Position numbers and translations under genes: made by a program
NCBI GenBank assembly: GCA_012295275.1
Contig: CM022666.1
Span: 1,778,616 to 1,811,115 of the forward strand
From: Chrysomallon squamiferum
Taxonomy: Eukaryota; Mollusca; Gastropoda; Neomphalida; Peltospiridae
Reading direction: 5' to 3'
DNA length: 32,500 nt
The notes under the pieces: generated by a model
Databases searched by the model: none
What the model was told of the DNA's origin: nothing
What the model saw: the letters and a program-made list of their open reading frames with translations, nothing else
Shown here: positions 1 through 11,985 of the stretch, piece after piece
Layout: every line of letters starts with the position of its first letter
Numbering within the stretch: the first letter of the stretch is position 1

Positions 1-129
1 TGAATGAATGAAAGAGTATTAAGAGATAGACAGAAAGACAGAGAGAGAGAACGAAAGAAAGACACACAAAATACACTGTATATTTTATTATTGCAGAAAA
101 CCCATAGAATCTAAACGCATGGATGTAAA

Positions 130-270
130 CCTATATAAAAATAAATAAATAAATAAATGAATAAATGAAAAAATGAATAAATAAATAAAATAAAATAAAA
201 TAAAATAAAAACAAATAAATAAAATAAAATAAAAATAAAAAACAAATAAATAAATAAATAAATAAATAAA
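130..270. repeat. A-rich (TAAA)n/(AAATA)n low-complexity tract
   Basis: Imperfect tetra- and pentanucleotide A/T repeat. It lies in what is probably the first intron, or the downstream flank, of the calponin-homology gene. The remainder of 1-556 is A/T-rich unique sequence in which I see no exon. Confidence 0.85.
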
Positions 271-556
271 GTATTTCAGACACATTGTTAGAGTGATAAC
301 GTCAAATGATGTTGAAGAAACAAAGAGAAAATGAATTTGATTTATAAACTAAAGACAGACAAACAAACAGAAGTGAGTACAGATTATATTACCATATAAA
401 CAGCTAGACAGATAGATAGTCTGTGGAACAAGGTAGATAACTGCTATGTACAAATTAAAAAAAGAGAAAGAAATCAATCTACGAGCTTTCAAACATTTAT
501 CGGCAGCTTTTGACTGCGCGCTTAAAACTCCCAGTACGCTTTGCGGCTGCAGTTAG

Positions 557-581
557 GTTTTACACACACACACACGCACGT

Positions 582-614
<33 letters not shown>

Positions 615-622
615 TACACAAA
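557..622. repeat. (CA)n microsatellite with CG interruptions
   Basis: CA dinucleotide run interrupted by GCACG/CGCGCG steps. A short (GT)n run at about 697-710 follows, immediately before the inverted repeat. Confidence 0.85.
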
Positions 623-709
623 GAAAAAAGAACGAACGAATAATGGAAAAGAAAATTAAAACGGATAGCAATAATATAAAATAAATAAATAATACTTGTG
701 TGTGTGTGT

Positions 710-877
710 GTTTGAAAGAATAAGGTGATATTGTTAGGGTATTTTTTCAAGGATGTTGAGATGTATTCATGCATTCACAGCTATTATTCATAACAAAAAC
801 ATCGGACATTTTTTTATATCAACATCTTTGAAAAAAAAAAAAACATGCCTAACAATAACCACGTTATTCTTTCAAAC
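710..877. repeat. Inverted repeat (fold-back element) with ~55 bp arms
   Basis: The left arm (710-762) begins GTTTGAAAGAATAA. The right arm (819-877) ends TTATTCTTTCAAAC. The reverse complement of the right arm matches the left with few mismatches and small length changes in its A/T run. Translating each arm in its own sense gives near-identical peptides (ISTSLKK and LFFQT in both). The loop is about 56 bp. This could be a MITE-like fold-back element or a long-hairpin transcript. It is not protein coding. Confidence 0.7.
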
Positions 878-1225
878 CGGCAACCTGCAGCTTAAAGTAC
901 AAAATTTTATATCGGAAAATATAAATCACCTTTTTCCCCTTTCACACCCTTTTCTAGCGATTTTCTTTAAATTTTCCTTTCTTTTCTTTTTTTAATCGAC
1001 ACAATTATTCCACGCCGTCTGTGTGTGTAATTAATTTCGTTACGTTTTCGTCTGCGACCCAGGCCAGATCACGTGATTCGTTATGTCAACAACAATCTAA
1101 TGGCGAAACGTTGTCAAGGGATATGACAGTATCGATTTTTTTTTTGTTCTGCGGTTTTGGGTTTATGAAAGTGTGTATAAGTTGTATAAGATGTTGAGTG
1201 TCATATCTTCGAAAGGTATGTGTGG
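878..1225. other. Non-repetitive intergenic or intronic stretch
   Basis: Mostly unique A/T-rich sequence. I found no exon with paired splice signals and no RNA gene. Confidence 0.5.
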
Positions 1226-1229
1226 AAAA

Positions 1230-1286
<57 letters not shown>

Positions 1287-1710
1287 TATTATAATTATAT
1301 TATTATTATTATTATATTATTATCATTATTATTATTATATTTATTATTACTGTATTATTATTATTATTATATTTATTATTATATTATTACTATTATTATT
1401 ATTTTAAAAAATAAAGCTTTGTTAATTTTTATTAATATATGTTATTTTTTATAACAACATCAATGAGAATTATATTATTATCAACAGCATTAATAACAAC
1501 AACAACAACAACAATAATAACCACAATGATAATGGTAATGCTAATGACAATAACAACAACAACAACAGCATCTACCTATAAATGTAATATTATTGACTTC
1601 AATTCCTTCATAAATAATAATTATGACGATACTACTATTACCACTACCACCACTACCACTACCACTACCACTACTACAACTACTACTACTAATAATAATA
1701 ACAGTAACAA
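1226..1710. repeat. (TTA)n then (ACA/ACT)n trinucleotide arrays
   Basis: 1230-1400 is ATT repeat. 1493-1705 is a mix of ACA, ACT, ACC and AAT triplets. Triplet runs leave several frames open (poly-Ile, poly-Leu, poly-Thr), which explains the open frames here. Confidence 0.9.
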
Positions 1711-1829
1711 TAACCTTTTCCAAAAAAAAAAATAATGATGTTTTTAATCGTTACAATTCATAAGGGTATCTGAGTTAAAAGATATAATATTTCGAGCAAG
1801 CTTTCATTAAGATTTCTCTAACATCAATA

Positions 1830-1833
<4 letters not shown>

Positions 1834-1922
<89 letters not shown>
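1834..1922. repeat. (CT)n microsatellite
   Basis: About 45 CT units, essentially pure. The following 1923-2330 is unique, A/T-rich and without a recognisable exon. Confidence 0.95.
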
Positions 1923-1928
<6 letters not shown>

Positions 1929-2330
1929 CACTTAAACAATAGGATAAAGATCGATAAGTTATGCTTCAAAGATCATATAAAATCATTCATTCGTGACGAT
2001 GGGAAATCTGTATTTGACAGAGATAGCGCTTTTATGGACATACATTAATAAAAAAATAATAAAAATTATGACCAGTCATGTGCGTCTGATGTAACATTTT
2101 GATAAAATTGAAATTTATTTTGTTTAATGGGTCAGATATATGTTGATTTTTCCCCGTCATGAGATGTTTGATTTCTGGAGAAGAAACCCGATCTCGTCAA
2201 CAGTTTTTTTTTATCATTCATTGAGAGAAAAGCACGTGAAGATGTTGCAGTACAGAATGCAGATCGAAACTGACAAGCGATGATCTTAGAATGACTGCAC
2301 GATGATGAATTATTATATTTATTATTGTTG

Positions 2331-2630
<300 letters not shown>

Positions 2631-2809
2631 TATTTCTATCATAAAAATGAAGATTTTTTAAAATTATAGCTAAATAATAAGAAATAAGTATATATGCATT
2701 TGTAGTTTAATATTTTCTTTCTTTTTTATATTTTATACTTTCATTTATCAATTTATTATAAATATAATATTATTATTAATATTTTTAATTTAAATAATAA
2801 TAATTATTA

Positions 2810-2854
<45 letters not shown>

Positions 2855-3235
2855 TTCAGTAAATTTAACGACCCACATTTCAGAAATACACAGGTAACAG
2901 TAACACGAAACACAAAATATGCTGAAGCAAACAAACTGATCTGAAAGGTAAACAAAAACGTGAAAGGTTTCTAGTAAATTATATCCAACAATGCGTTCGA
3001 GATTTCTCCGCGGAGTAATACTGCTAAACGTGCCAGTCACGTGAGTCATGCTTTCTAGTAACTTCAGAATGTTTTTCAAGATGCGTGTTCCAAATAGTAA
3101 CACGTTCTTGGAATAATGATAGAACAAAAAAAAAAAAAAAAACCTGTTGAAAACTCGATGTTTGGGATGAGATTTTGTAAGAAAAGAAAAAGATGGGATT
3201 TGAGCGAGATTACGAAAGAATAGGAGAAAACGTGA
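2631..3235. other. A/T-rich non-coding stretch with (TTA)n at 2812-2850
   Basis: The 2640-2810 part is A/T-rich. 2812-2850 is a pure TTA run. 2851-3130 is unique sequence with a minus-strand open frame, but no domain or convincing splice pair is visible, so I call no exon. Confidence 0.45.
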
Positions 3236-3236
3236 G

Positions 3237-3652
<416 letters not shown>

Positions 3653-3655
<3 letters not shown>

Positions 3656-3978
3656 GCTATTTTCTTATAGCCATCATTATTTGTATTGGAGTATGCTTTT
3701 TCTAATTGAATTTGCCATTTGAAATAAACATACAAACATGCATAACACATACTTACATAAATATACATGCATAAATACATACATACACGCACACACATAC
3801 AAACAGATATATACATCTTTACACACAAATACACACATACATGCATAAATGCACATATTTCACAGAAGATACCCAGATCTACGCCTAAGGCAATTCAGAT
3901 CAACGCTACAGAGTCAAGTAAGTACAGCTGACTTGACACGTGGACAACATGATTAAAATAAATACACACAAAACAATA
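3653..3978. other. Unique stretch with ACAT-rich sequence
   Basis: About 3725-3855 is rich in ACATAC and ACACA words. The rest is unique. I see no gene. Confidence 0.5.
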
Positions 3979-4026
3979 AATAATAACAATAATAATAATA
4001 GTTATAATAATAATAATAATAATAGT

Positions 4027-4060
<34 letters not shown>

Positions 4061-4425
4061 TAATAATAATAGTAATAATAAAACAATAATAATAATAATA
4101 GTAATAATAATAATAGTAATAGTAATAATAATAGTAGTAATAGTAATAATAAAATAATAATAATAGTAATAATAAAACAATAATAATAATAATAGTAATA
4201 ATAAAATAATAATAATAATAACAATAATAATAATAATAATAATAAAATAATAATAATTATAATTATAATATTGCTGCTGCTACTGCTACTGTTGTTATTA
4301 TTGTTGTTGTTCGTGTTGTTGATATTATTATTATTATTATTACTATTATTATTAATATTAATATCATTATTATCATTATCATTATTATCATCATCATCAT
4401 CATTATTAGTAGTACTATTACTAGG
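3979..4425. repeat. (AAT)n followed by (ATT)n, fold-back triplet array
   Basis: 3979-4265 is AAT/AGT-type triplets and 4270-4410 is TTG/ATT/ATC-type triplets, so the halves are roughly complementary and could pair as a long hairpin. All overlapping open frames are low-complexity. Confidence 0.88.
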
Positions 4426-4918
4426 ATATGAAATGAAAGGGGCGCGCATTGTTTGTATTCCTACATCGTGTGTGGTGGATTCGCTCCTGATTTTCTTAGC
4501 TAACAAACAAACACAACAACAACAAAAACCAAAATTAAAAAAAAAAAAAAAAAAAAAAAACACATTCACACTGATATTCTTACTGATATACATCCAAGGT
4601 TTTCTGAGTCAAAGATACGACGCTGTGAAAAATAAAAAATAAAAAAAATAAAAAAAAAAAAAATAAAAAAAATAAAAAAAACATGTCACGCTCAAATTAT
4701 TCTATTCACACAGGTGAAGCAGAAACAGGTGTGTCTGGTAATAAATGAAATATACTAGCAAGGTTGTGTGAGGATAAAAAAAAAAAAGAATATAAGTATG
4801 GACGTATTACATTTTCGTGATGGGGAAACTATAAATAGACACACTCTTCTTAAACAACAGCATATGCGGGTATGTCTGGCTGTGCTTGACTTTCAGATAA
4901 TAATTATACTGAGTATTA
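4426..4918. other. Intronic stretch with poly-A runs
   Basis: 4426-4536 is unique. Adenine-rich runs occupy about 4537-4560 and 4628-4681. 4682-4918 is unique A/T-rich DNA. I see no supported exon. Confidence 0.5.
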
Positions 4919-4919
4919 C

Positions 4920-4950
<31 letters not shown>

Positions 4951-5125
4951 ATCATCATCATCACCGTCTTCATTATTATTACTATTATTATTGTTGTTGT
5001 TGTTGCGATTTTTTTTGCTTTATGTTGTTGTTGTTGTTGTCGTCGTAGTCGTCGACATCATCATCGTTATTATTGTTGTTGTTGTGGTTATCATTATCGT
5101 TTTTTTTTGTTGATGATGATAATGT
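4919..5125. repeat. (TTG)n/(ATC)n triplet array
   Basis: Runs of TTG, ATC, ATT and GTC triplets, degenerate toward 5125. The next 220 bases (5126-5350) are unique, relatively GC-rich and hold no recognisable exon. Confidence 0.88.
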
Positions 5126-5369
5126 CGTTTACGTCTTCGTCGTTGTCGTTCTTGCCGTGGTTGTTTTGCGAACGAGGGAATAACTGGTTACTGTTTTAAG
5201 ATATCAGCTTTGTCCTGCGAAGGTGAGAATGCCGATTTGCTGTGAGGCGGGGGCGAGCTGCATCTTTCAATTCGACTTAACCAGTGCCCGATAATATATG
5301 AATTTATCTAGTCGTTAAATGTTGTTTTAACGAATATTGATTATAGGATATATATGAGATACATATGTG

Positions 5370-5531
5370 TGTTTATACGTATGTATGTATATATGTATGT
5401 ATGTATGCATATATGTATATGTGTATGTATGTATGTATGCATATATGTAATATATATATATATATGTTTACAGAGAGAGAGAGAGAGTTGTGTGTTTATG
5501 CGTGTGTGTGTTGTGTGTGTGTGTGTCGGTG

Positions 5532-5582
<51 letters not shown>
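5370..5582. repeat. (TGTA)n, (AT)n, (GA)n and (GT)n compound microsatellite
   Basis: TGTA/TGCATA words at 5378-5450, a short (TA)n, a short (GA)n at about 5472-5488, then GT repeats to 5582. Confidence 0.9.
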
Positions 5583-5584
<2 letters not shown>

Positions 5585-5736
5585 TCGTGTTTTATCAGTG
5601 AACCTGTGACTATGATACAAAGTATTCCGGGTCCGAATAACTGAACACAAACACGGTTATCTCCGATAAAGTAAAAACACTTGACACTTTCAGTATGATT
5701 CAATTTTAACACGCACAAGTAAATTAATGTAGACTC

Positions 5737-5742
<6 letters not shown>

Positions 5743-5768
<26 letters not shown>

Positions 5769-5830
5769 GTTGTTGTTGTTGTTGTTATTGTTGTTGGTGT
5801 TGCTGCTGTTGCTGTTGTTATTATTATTTT
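5743..5830. repeat. (TTA)n(TTG)n triplet tract
   Basis: TTA units grade into TTG and TGC units, about 75 bases 3' of the minus-strand donor at 5902-5903. Confidence 0.88.
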
Positions 5831-5903
5831 AAAAAATGACAGATCAATTTACGGACAGACAACAAAAAAACAAACAAAATATATATATATATTTTTTACT
5901 TAC

Positions 5904-6243
5904 CTATATTCACCAGTTTCACGTTGTCGTCTATGATCGCCTTGAATGCCAGATCGACGTTCTGCAGCATCTGAATCTTGCTCTTGGGCTTCGTGTACAC
6001 CTTGCCGATCTTTCTGAACTGCAGCGACTCCACGAGAGCGACGAGTTTGACCCCGTCGCAGAAGTCCGTGGCGAGGTTTTCCACCGAACGTCCGCTCACT
6101 GTCAACTGCTCGTTCACCCAGTTGACAAACGTTTTGTGCTGCAGCGCTACCCACTGGTCCTCACCGTTCGCACGAGACACGTTTCCCGCCCGCTCGCGCG
6201 ACCAGGTGTGGCTACTGCTGCTGCCTGTGCCCCCTTCCGTCAT
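5904..6243 (-). CDS. First coding exon of a filamin/jitterbug-type calponin-homology (actin-binding) protein
   Basis: The exon encodes 113 residues plus one base. It begins at the first true ATG (6241-6243; MTEGG, context AAGGCCATGA) and ends at GTAAGT (donor 5902-5903, phase 1). After a Ser/Thr-rich leader of about 35 residues, a type-1 CH domain starts: KTFVNWVNEQL is the first actin-binding helix, TDFCDGVKLVALVESL the conserved core helix, and KLVNIG the motif before the next helix. In filamin and alpha-actinin families two such CH domains bind F-actin and crosslink the cytoskeleton. The NWVNEQL and KLVNIG forms resemble insect jitterbug-like filamins more than classical filamin, from memory. 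The rest of CH1, CH2 and any rod repeats were not found at lower coordinates, so the next intron probably leaves the window. No gene symbol is assigned. Confidence 0.85.
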
Positions 6244-6545
6244 GGCCTTTGTGTGTGGGGGGTGGAGGAGAGACAAGAGGGATGTTTGTTGAAGACGTAA
6301 CCTTCGTTCGTTTACGGTTGTGTTAGAACATTGCCTCGCGTGTCAAGTGCGCGCTGTCGTTTCATTGCGTCTGGTCTGATCTAAACTGACTGACTGAACG
6401 ATGTTTGTCCCGCAGGTGTAAGTGTGACTTGGTTTGTGGATCAATCGACAATCGAATCCGAGATAAGCGACATTCCAATGGGCGGAGTTTATTGCGTTGT
6501 GTTTCTGTAAGCCGTAGCGCGGTTTATCAGCAGACGTCATAATAC
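6244..6545 (-). promoter_or_regulatory. Putative 5' UTR/promoter of the calponin-homology gene
   Basis: About 300 bases of unique sequence, noticeably more CpG-rich than its surroundings, lies directly upstream of the start codon. On the minus strand a pyrimidine-rich run ending CACACAAAG sits just before GCCATG and could be a 3' splice site, in which case the 5' UTR would be split. I recognise no TATA box. Confidence 0.35.

Positions 6546-6548
<3 letters not shown>

Positions 6549-6577
<29 letters not shown>
6549..6577. repeat. Poly-T run
   Basis: Near-pure thymine tract grading into TTTC. It bounds the unique CpG-richer region upstream of the CH gene. Confidence 0.9.
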
Positions 6578-6578
6578 C

Positions 6579-7627
6579 TTTCTTTCTTCCGTGTTGGTTC
6601 GTTTCGTTTCGTTTTTCTTTTCAGTGTTTTACTTTCTAAGATATATTGGCCCTTGTGTTAATATATATATAGCTTTATATTGCTATAAATTATAATAATT
6701 ATGATTAGTAAACTGCTACACGACATCAACATTCATACAGTTTATTCTGTTATAAATTATATTAAAATGACTAAATTGCTATACGATTTTTAAAACAGTT
6801 ATTGTCCCATAAATTATAACTGGCTTTAATTGCTTTACTAGGCATTTTATATTATTAGTAGTAGTATTACTACTACTACTACTACTGCTAAAAATAAAAT
6901 TATCATAAATAATCAACAGAGTTGTTATAAATAAAAGGAATAAGGTATGTAACATTGTTCAACATCGGATAAAGATATATATTCTGTGGTCTCTCTATTT
7001 TGTCTGTCTGCATGCATGTCTGTATGTGTGTGTGTGTGTGTGGATGTATGTATATATAACGTTCGTTTATATATGTATGTGTATGTTTTTATGTTTATAG
7101 CTACATATACATATATCAGAATAAGTTAATTTACTGCTGTTGTTTCAGATCCTGGATATGAAAACCAAGAAACTAATTAAAAAGCTACCTGTTTTAATAC
7201 CTGTTATAGATATAGTAATCTAATTTGTGTAAGACATCAACATAGCGTCCATTATGTGGCACCGCTATTGCTGTGAGTAAAACCGTAAGATTAAAAGTTA
7301 AGAGTTATACAAAAAATCTTTAGAAAGAAAATAAATGCTGTTTACATATTGTTATTTTATTTTATATTATGTTATATTACTTTTTCATTACAAAATTTCT
7401 TTTTTTAGTTAGTTTTATTTTGATTATTTTAATTTATCTTGGACTAAAAGGTAATAAATGCTGTTTATCATATTGTAATCTTATTTATGTTATGTTACAG
7501 ACACATACACCACAAAACATTAAATGGATTTACACGGATTTACATTCTCATATTTTAGTTAGTAAATGTATATTTACATTGGTTATAAATTTATATATTT
7601 CATACATTTTTAATTTTTCTGGACTGT
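6579..7627. other. Intergenic A/T-rich stretch with a ~119 bp degenerate duplication
   Basis: There is no exon. 7330-7440 and 7449-7570 are diverged direct copies: both carry AATAAATGCTGTTTA followed by an ATATTGT word, then a TTTTAGTTAGT word. A small hairpin of TAGTAG against TACTAC triplets is at about 6857-6887. (GT)n is at 7026-7042. Confidence 0.5.
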
Positions 7628-7889
7628 TACACACACACAAAAGGACACACAAGATACACTCACACACACAGATACACACCCAACACAGATACACACACAC
7701 TCTATCAGATGTATCTGATGCAAACATATGATATGTATATACAGATACACACACAGACACCAGAGAAAACATATATATGGACGATACACGGACATTCTCA
7801 CATACACACACACATACACTCACACATACATTCATGCATACACACATTCACACAGATACACACATTCGTTCACACACACACACATATAG

Positions 7890-7924
<35 letters not shown>

Positions 7925-7965
7925 TACACACACACACACACACACACAGATACACACACATTGTT
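7628..7965. repeat. (CA)n-rich array with ACACAGAT units
   Basis: Degenerate CA repeats with interspersed GATACACAC words. Frames on both strands are open because of the repeat (His/Thr or Cys/Val). Confidence 0.9.
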
Positions 7966-8544
7966 ACCATATTTTCGAGCCTTGTCAGCGGATTCTGACT
8001 GGGTGTGTCAGATCGTGTTTGGACTTTGTCCTGTGTCAGTTCATTCCCGAGTATTGGCTATCTGCAAAGTCTAATCAGACGTACATTCCTGAATATATAA
8101 ATAAACACATGCACACATACAACGTACGTACGTACGTACATATATACATACATACACATACATGTGCAAATATATATTTAACATTTATAAATATATAAAT
8201 ATATAATATATATAAAATATATCAATGATACACGAATTCTAATACTTCCTTCGCTGTAACGTATGAAATATGACAATTAATACTTAAAGAGTTATCTCCC
8301 ATTAACTATAATTTAAAAAGATTAGTTGAAAAAATTAAAATTTAATATCTAAACGAAGCAATATTTTGAAACAATGCAGTGTCTGTATATCGGATTTTTT
8401 TAAACCATAAAATAAAATGAGATAGTATATTATGTATATTGCTTCGTTCCAAAGCAAAATATAATCATAAATACACAAAATAAATTTTCATAATAAATTT
8501 TATTTACATATTTGTTGCAGATACAAAATGTTGGCTATGTTATA
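7966..8544. other. Intergenic stretch, nothing firmly identified
   Basis: 7966-8090 is unique and open in one plus frame, but without a convincing splice acceptor or domain. 8091-8230 has ATAC/TACGTACG and AT words. 8231-8544 is A/T-rich. Confidence 0.4.
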
Positions 8545-8552
8545 ATTGTGCT

Positions 8553-8770
8553 ACTACTACTACTACAATAATAATAATAATAATAATAACAACAATAATA
8601 ACAATAACAATAATAATAATAATAATAATAATATATATATATATATATATACATATATATATTATTATTATTATTATAAAAAATTATAATATTGATGATG
8701 ATGATGATGATGATGATGATATAACAACTGCAATAATGGTAGTGGTAGTAGTATTAGTAGTAGTACCAGA
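8553..8770. repeat. Palindromic (AAT)n(AT)n(ATT)n with (GAT)n
   Basis: AAT units at about 8567-8630, alternating AT at 8631-8660, ATT units at 8661-8677, then GAT/TGA triplets at about 8693-8720 and GTA triplets to 8765. The first three blocks form one near-perfect palindrome. Confidence 0.88.
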
Positions 8771-8939
8771 AGAAGAAGTATAGATGTGATAAATTTCATT
8801 CTTATAATGTTTTGAAGAAATATCAAGTAATGTATGACATCATTAGGAGTATATTAAAATACAGTTGACCTGAAAATATATAATAAATTGTTACTAAATT
8901 GTTAACATTTGGTATTAATATTAATATAATTAAATCAAT

Positions 8940-8970
<31 letters not shown>

Positions 8971-9060
8971 ATTATAAACAAACAAAGAATGAAAAACAAA
9001 AGAAAGAAGATGACAGTGAGAATGAAAGAATGAAAAACGGAAAGAATGATGGATAGATGC

Positions 9061-9159
<99 letters not shown>

Positions 9160-9325
9160 ACACACCAAAGTTATCATTAGACGTTATAATTATTTAAGTC
9201 TTTTGACTTGCAAATACATTTAAATCGTTCGAGTTCTAATCAGTCTTGCTCACTATAAATAGAACTCAAGAAAACGCTAATGCTTCTGTAATCGTTACAT
9301 CTGTTGCAGACGTAGACGCTGCTGT
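8771..9325. other. 3' flank of the small type II gene with (CA)n and (GA)n
   Basis: (CA)n at 8938-8964 and a pure (GA)n of about 95 bases at 9063-9156. 9157-9325 is unique. Directly after the stop codon of the small gene, the same minus frame stays open for about 20 more Ser/Thr/Ala-rich codons. Confidence 0.6.
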
Positions 9326-9507
9326 TTATACAGCAGACGGTGTCATCCGTTCTGTATCTCCTTTGGCAGACGGCTCTGTAGGTTTTGCTGTAGAGGGCGC
9401 TATTATAAATTGACTGGCTCTCGGTGTGAATATTGCTCGCAAGGGAGCTGGGAGTGACGTAGTAAGACTTCTGGGAACTGTTACTGATGTCTCGTTCCCG
9501 AATAAAT
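9326..9507 (-). CDS. Small type II membrane protein, exon 3 (Thr/Ser/Pro-rich ectodomain)
   Basis: The acceptor ACGCAG ends at 9508, and the exon enters in phase 1 to match exon 2. It encodes about 60 residues: NETS is a potential N-glycosylation site, followed by TSLPAPL and a Thr/Ser/Pro/Ala-rich, presumably O-glycosylated stretch, ending MTPSAV then TAA (9326-9328). In the same frame after that TAA, about 20 further codons are again Ser/Thr/Ala-rich before the next stop, which hints that the TAA may be a recent premature stop. Alternatively a phase-0 donor (GCT followed by GTATAA) may lie just before it, leading to an exon I have not found. Together the three exons give 582 nt, or 193 residues. 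Confidence 0.5.
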
Positions 9508-10250
<743 letters not shown>

Positions 10251-10542
10251 CTGTTGCGAGATGAAAGTGCATGACTAGCGCCGCTAACAAAGCCACTAAA
10301 CATAATAATAGAATTCCAAGAAGGACGTAGGTGCGTGTGCGTTTTTTTCTTTGTTTTCTCCACTCCGCGGCAGAAAAATCCAAAGAATCTGTTGTATATT
10401 TTGCAGAATATGCATCAGAGTTATCTCCCATTTCGAAGTTCGATAAATCTATCGTCTGTACACTCTGAGCTAGCGTTATTTCTTGAGGAGGCCATTTTGG
10501 GTTTTCTTTGTATGTAATTCCCTCCCTCAAGGTCGCCAGCAC
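10251..10542 (-). CDS. Small type II membrane protein, exon 2 (cytoplasmic tail and membrane helix)
   Basis: The acceptor is CTCTTGTAG and the first base used is 10542 (phase 0). The donor is CAACAG/GTAAAT (phase 1). It encodes 97 residues: an acidic, Ser/Tyr-rich tail with SDAYSAKYTTDSLD, then a strongly basic stop-transfer stretch RKQRKKRTRT, then one hydrophobic helix YVLLGILLLCLVALLAALV. Basic residues on the N-terminal side of the helix and the absence of a signal peptide indicate type II topology (N terminus inside). The phases, the position of the helix close to the 3' end of the exon, and the motif Y-x-T-D-x-L-D are shared with exon 2 of the large mucin-Ig-chitin-binding gene (29348-29654). 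I take the two as paralogous. I recognise no family name. Confidence 0.8.
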
Positions 10543-11033
10543 CTACAAGAGAATGTTTGAAATAAAATATTATTATATAATTTATATATGCTTTTTTTTT
10601 TTTTTTTTTTTTTTTAGCGATTGTGCAAAATAATGGATAGTTTGGAACTGTTAAAGTTATCGTTATTTTATTGTTTTTGTTGTTTGTTAACAAGTTACTG
10701 TTGATGACCAGTGGGAATTAAAATATTGTTCTTCTTGACATTCTTAGGTTATTCAGCATTGCGACCCTATTTATTCATCATAATCGTTTTAGCGATTAAC
10801 ATTTATTAATGAATTCCGGTTGTTTGTTGTTTTTATGACTGTTTGTTGTTGTTGTTGTTCTTATTATTATTTCATTCATTATTATTTATACTGTTCTTGT
10901 TTTTATTGTTGTTGTTGTTGTTGTTGTTGTTGTTATTATTATTATTATTATTACTACTACTAATACAACAACAATACTACTACTACTACTAACTTATTTA
11001 GTTATTTATTTTTATTATTTATTTATTTGTTTG

Positions 11034-11066
<33 letters not shown>

Positions 11067-11408
11067 GTATTAGTAGTATTATTATTATTATTTCGTTTAT
11101 ATTTATATGATTATTTATTTATTTATTTATTTATATTACATTATTTATTTTTTATTATTATTATTATTTATTTCTTTTTTTTTTTTTTACTTTGACGTTG
11201 AATCCGACTTTGTAATAAGCAAAGATGTCAAAACACTGAAACAAACTTTATAAAATGTGGAACAAGATTAAACGAATTTAAATACGAAATTTTTAATCTT
11301 GAAAAATGTAAAACACATTCTATGTTATACACAGAAATAAATCTCTGTTTTTTCAAATTCACTTGGATTCATTGAATTGAAAAATGTAAATATAGGCGCG
11401 CGATTGTT

Positions 11409-11444
<36 letters not shown>

Positions 11445-11627
11445 TGTGTGTGTTGTTACCAGCGGTGCTTGTCTTTATTTGTATGTGTATATATATATAT
11501 ATATATGCACATGTGTCTGTGGGTTTCTGCGTGTGTGCGTGTGTGTGTTGTATGAGTGATTACGTGCGCCGTGTCTGTATTTCTGCCTGCATGTGTGTCT
11601 GTCTGTACATGCGCATTATTGTTATTA

Positions 11628-11670
<43 letters not shown>

Positions 11671-11877
11671 GAGTAGTAGTTGTTGTTGTAGTTGTACCAG
11701 TAGCATTAACAGTAACATCATCTTCTTCATCATCTTATTATTATCATCATCACCATTATCATTTTAATTTTTGTCATTCATTTATACTCCCGTTATGAAC
11801 AATTTACTTTTGAGACCGAGGCTAGAATATCAGTTGACTACGTACATTAAAGAAAAACGTCAAAAATCACGACATAC
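10543..11877 (-). repeat. Intron 1 of the small type II gene, triplet and T-rich
   Basis: Poly-T at about 10590-10615; (TTG)n/(TTA)n/(TTTA)n over about 10845-11185; a SINE/LINE-like 3' tail copy at 11186-11233; unique A/T-rich DNA at 11234-11410; (GT)n at 11412-11442 and 11530-11548; (ATT)n at about 11615-11668. The open frames here come from these repeats. Confidence 0.7.
11186..11233 (-). mobile_element. Second copy of the retroelement-like 3' tail
   Basis: On the minus strand, TGACATCTTTGCTTATTACA and the following TCAAAGTAAAA repeat the 3' end of the SINE candidate at 12840-13025. As there, a T/TTA-rich simple repeat adjoins the end. No tRNA-like head is visible upstream, so this is either 5'-truncated or the end of a different element with the same tail. 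Confidence 0.5.
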
Positions 11878-11985
11878 CTGTGAAAAATCACGTGTCCGCG
11901 CAAAATCCTGATATCTACGAAAAAGTTCACCGTCGAAAAAATTAACCCAGGTCGGTTTCTCCAACTGTTCATTGCGAGTCGCCAT
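11878..11985 (-). CDS. Small type II membrane protein, exon 1 (start)
   Basis: The ATG is at 11983-11985 (context CAGTTATGG) and the exon encodes exactly 36 codons (MATRNEQLEKPTW at the start, TRDFSQ at the end). It finishes at CAG/GTATGT, phase 0, which matches the phase-0 acceptor of exon 2 at 10542. No signal peptide is present, consistent with an N-terminal cytoplasmic tail. The exon lies about 1.6 kb from the tentative start of the divergent plus-strand gene, so the two genes may share an upstream region. Confidence 0.7.

Noticed and set aside
3895-4593. Minus-strand frame rich in Ile, Tyr, Asn and Leu, with a short non-repeat part (LAKKIRSES)
   Set aside because: Triplet-repeat translation. 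The short unique segment has no recognisable domain and no clear splice pair, and does not match a calponin-homology continuation.
5896-6276. Start of the calponin-homology exon at 6276 (SLLHPPHTKA extension)
   Set aside because: The codon at 6276 is TTG. The first real ATG in frame is at 6243 and has a better context.
7970-8074. Plus-strand open frame (FRALSADSDWVCQ) after the CA array
   Set aside because: Not low-complexity, but the acceptor is poor, it ends in a stop without any partner exon and matches nothing I recognise.
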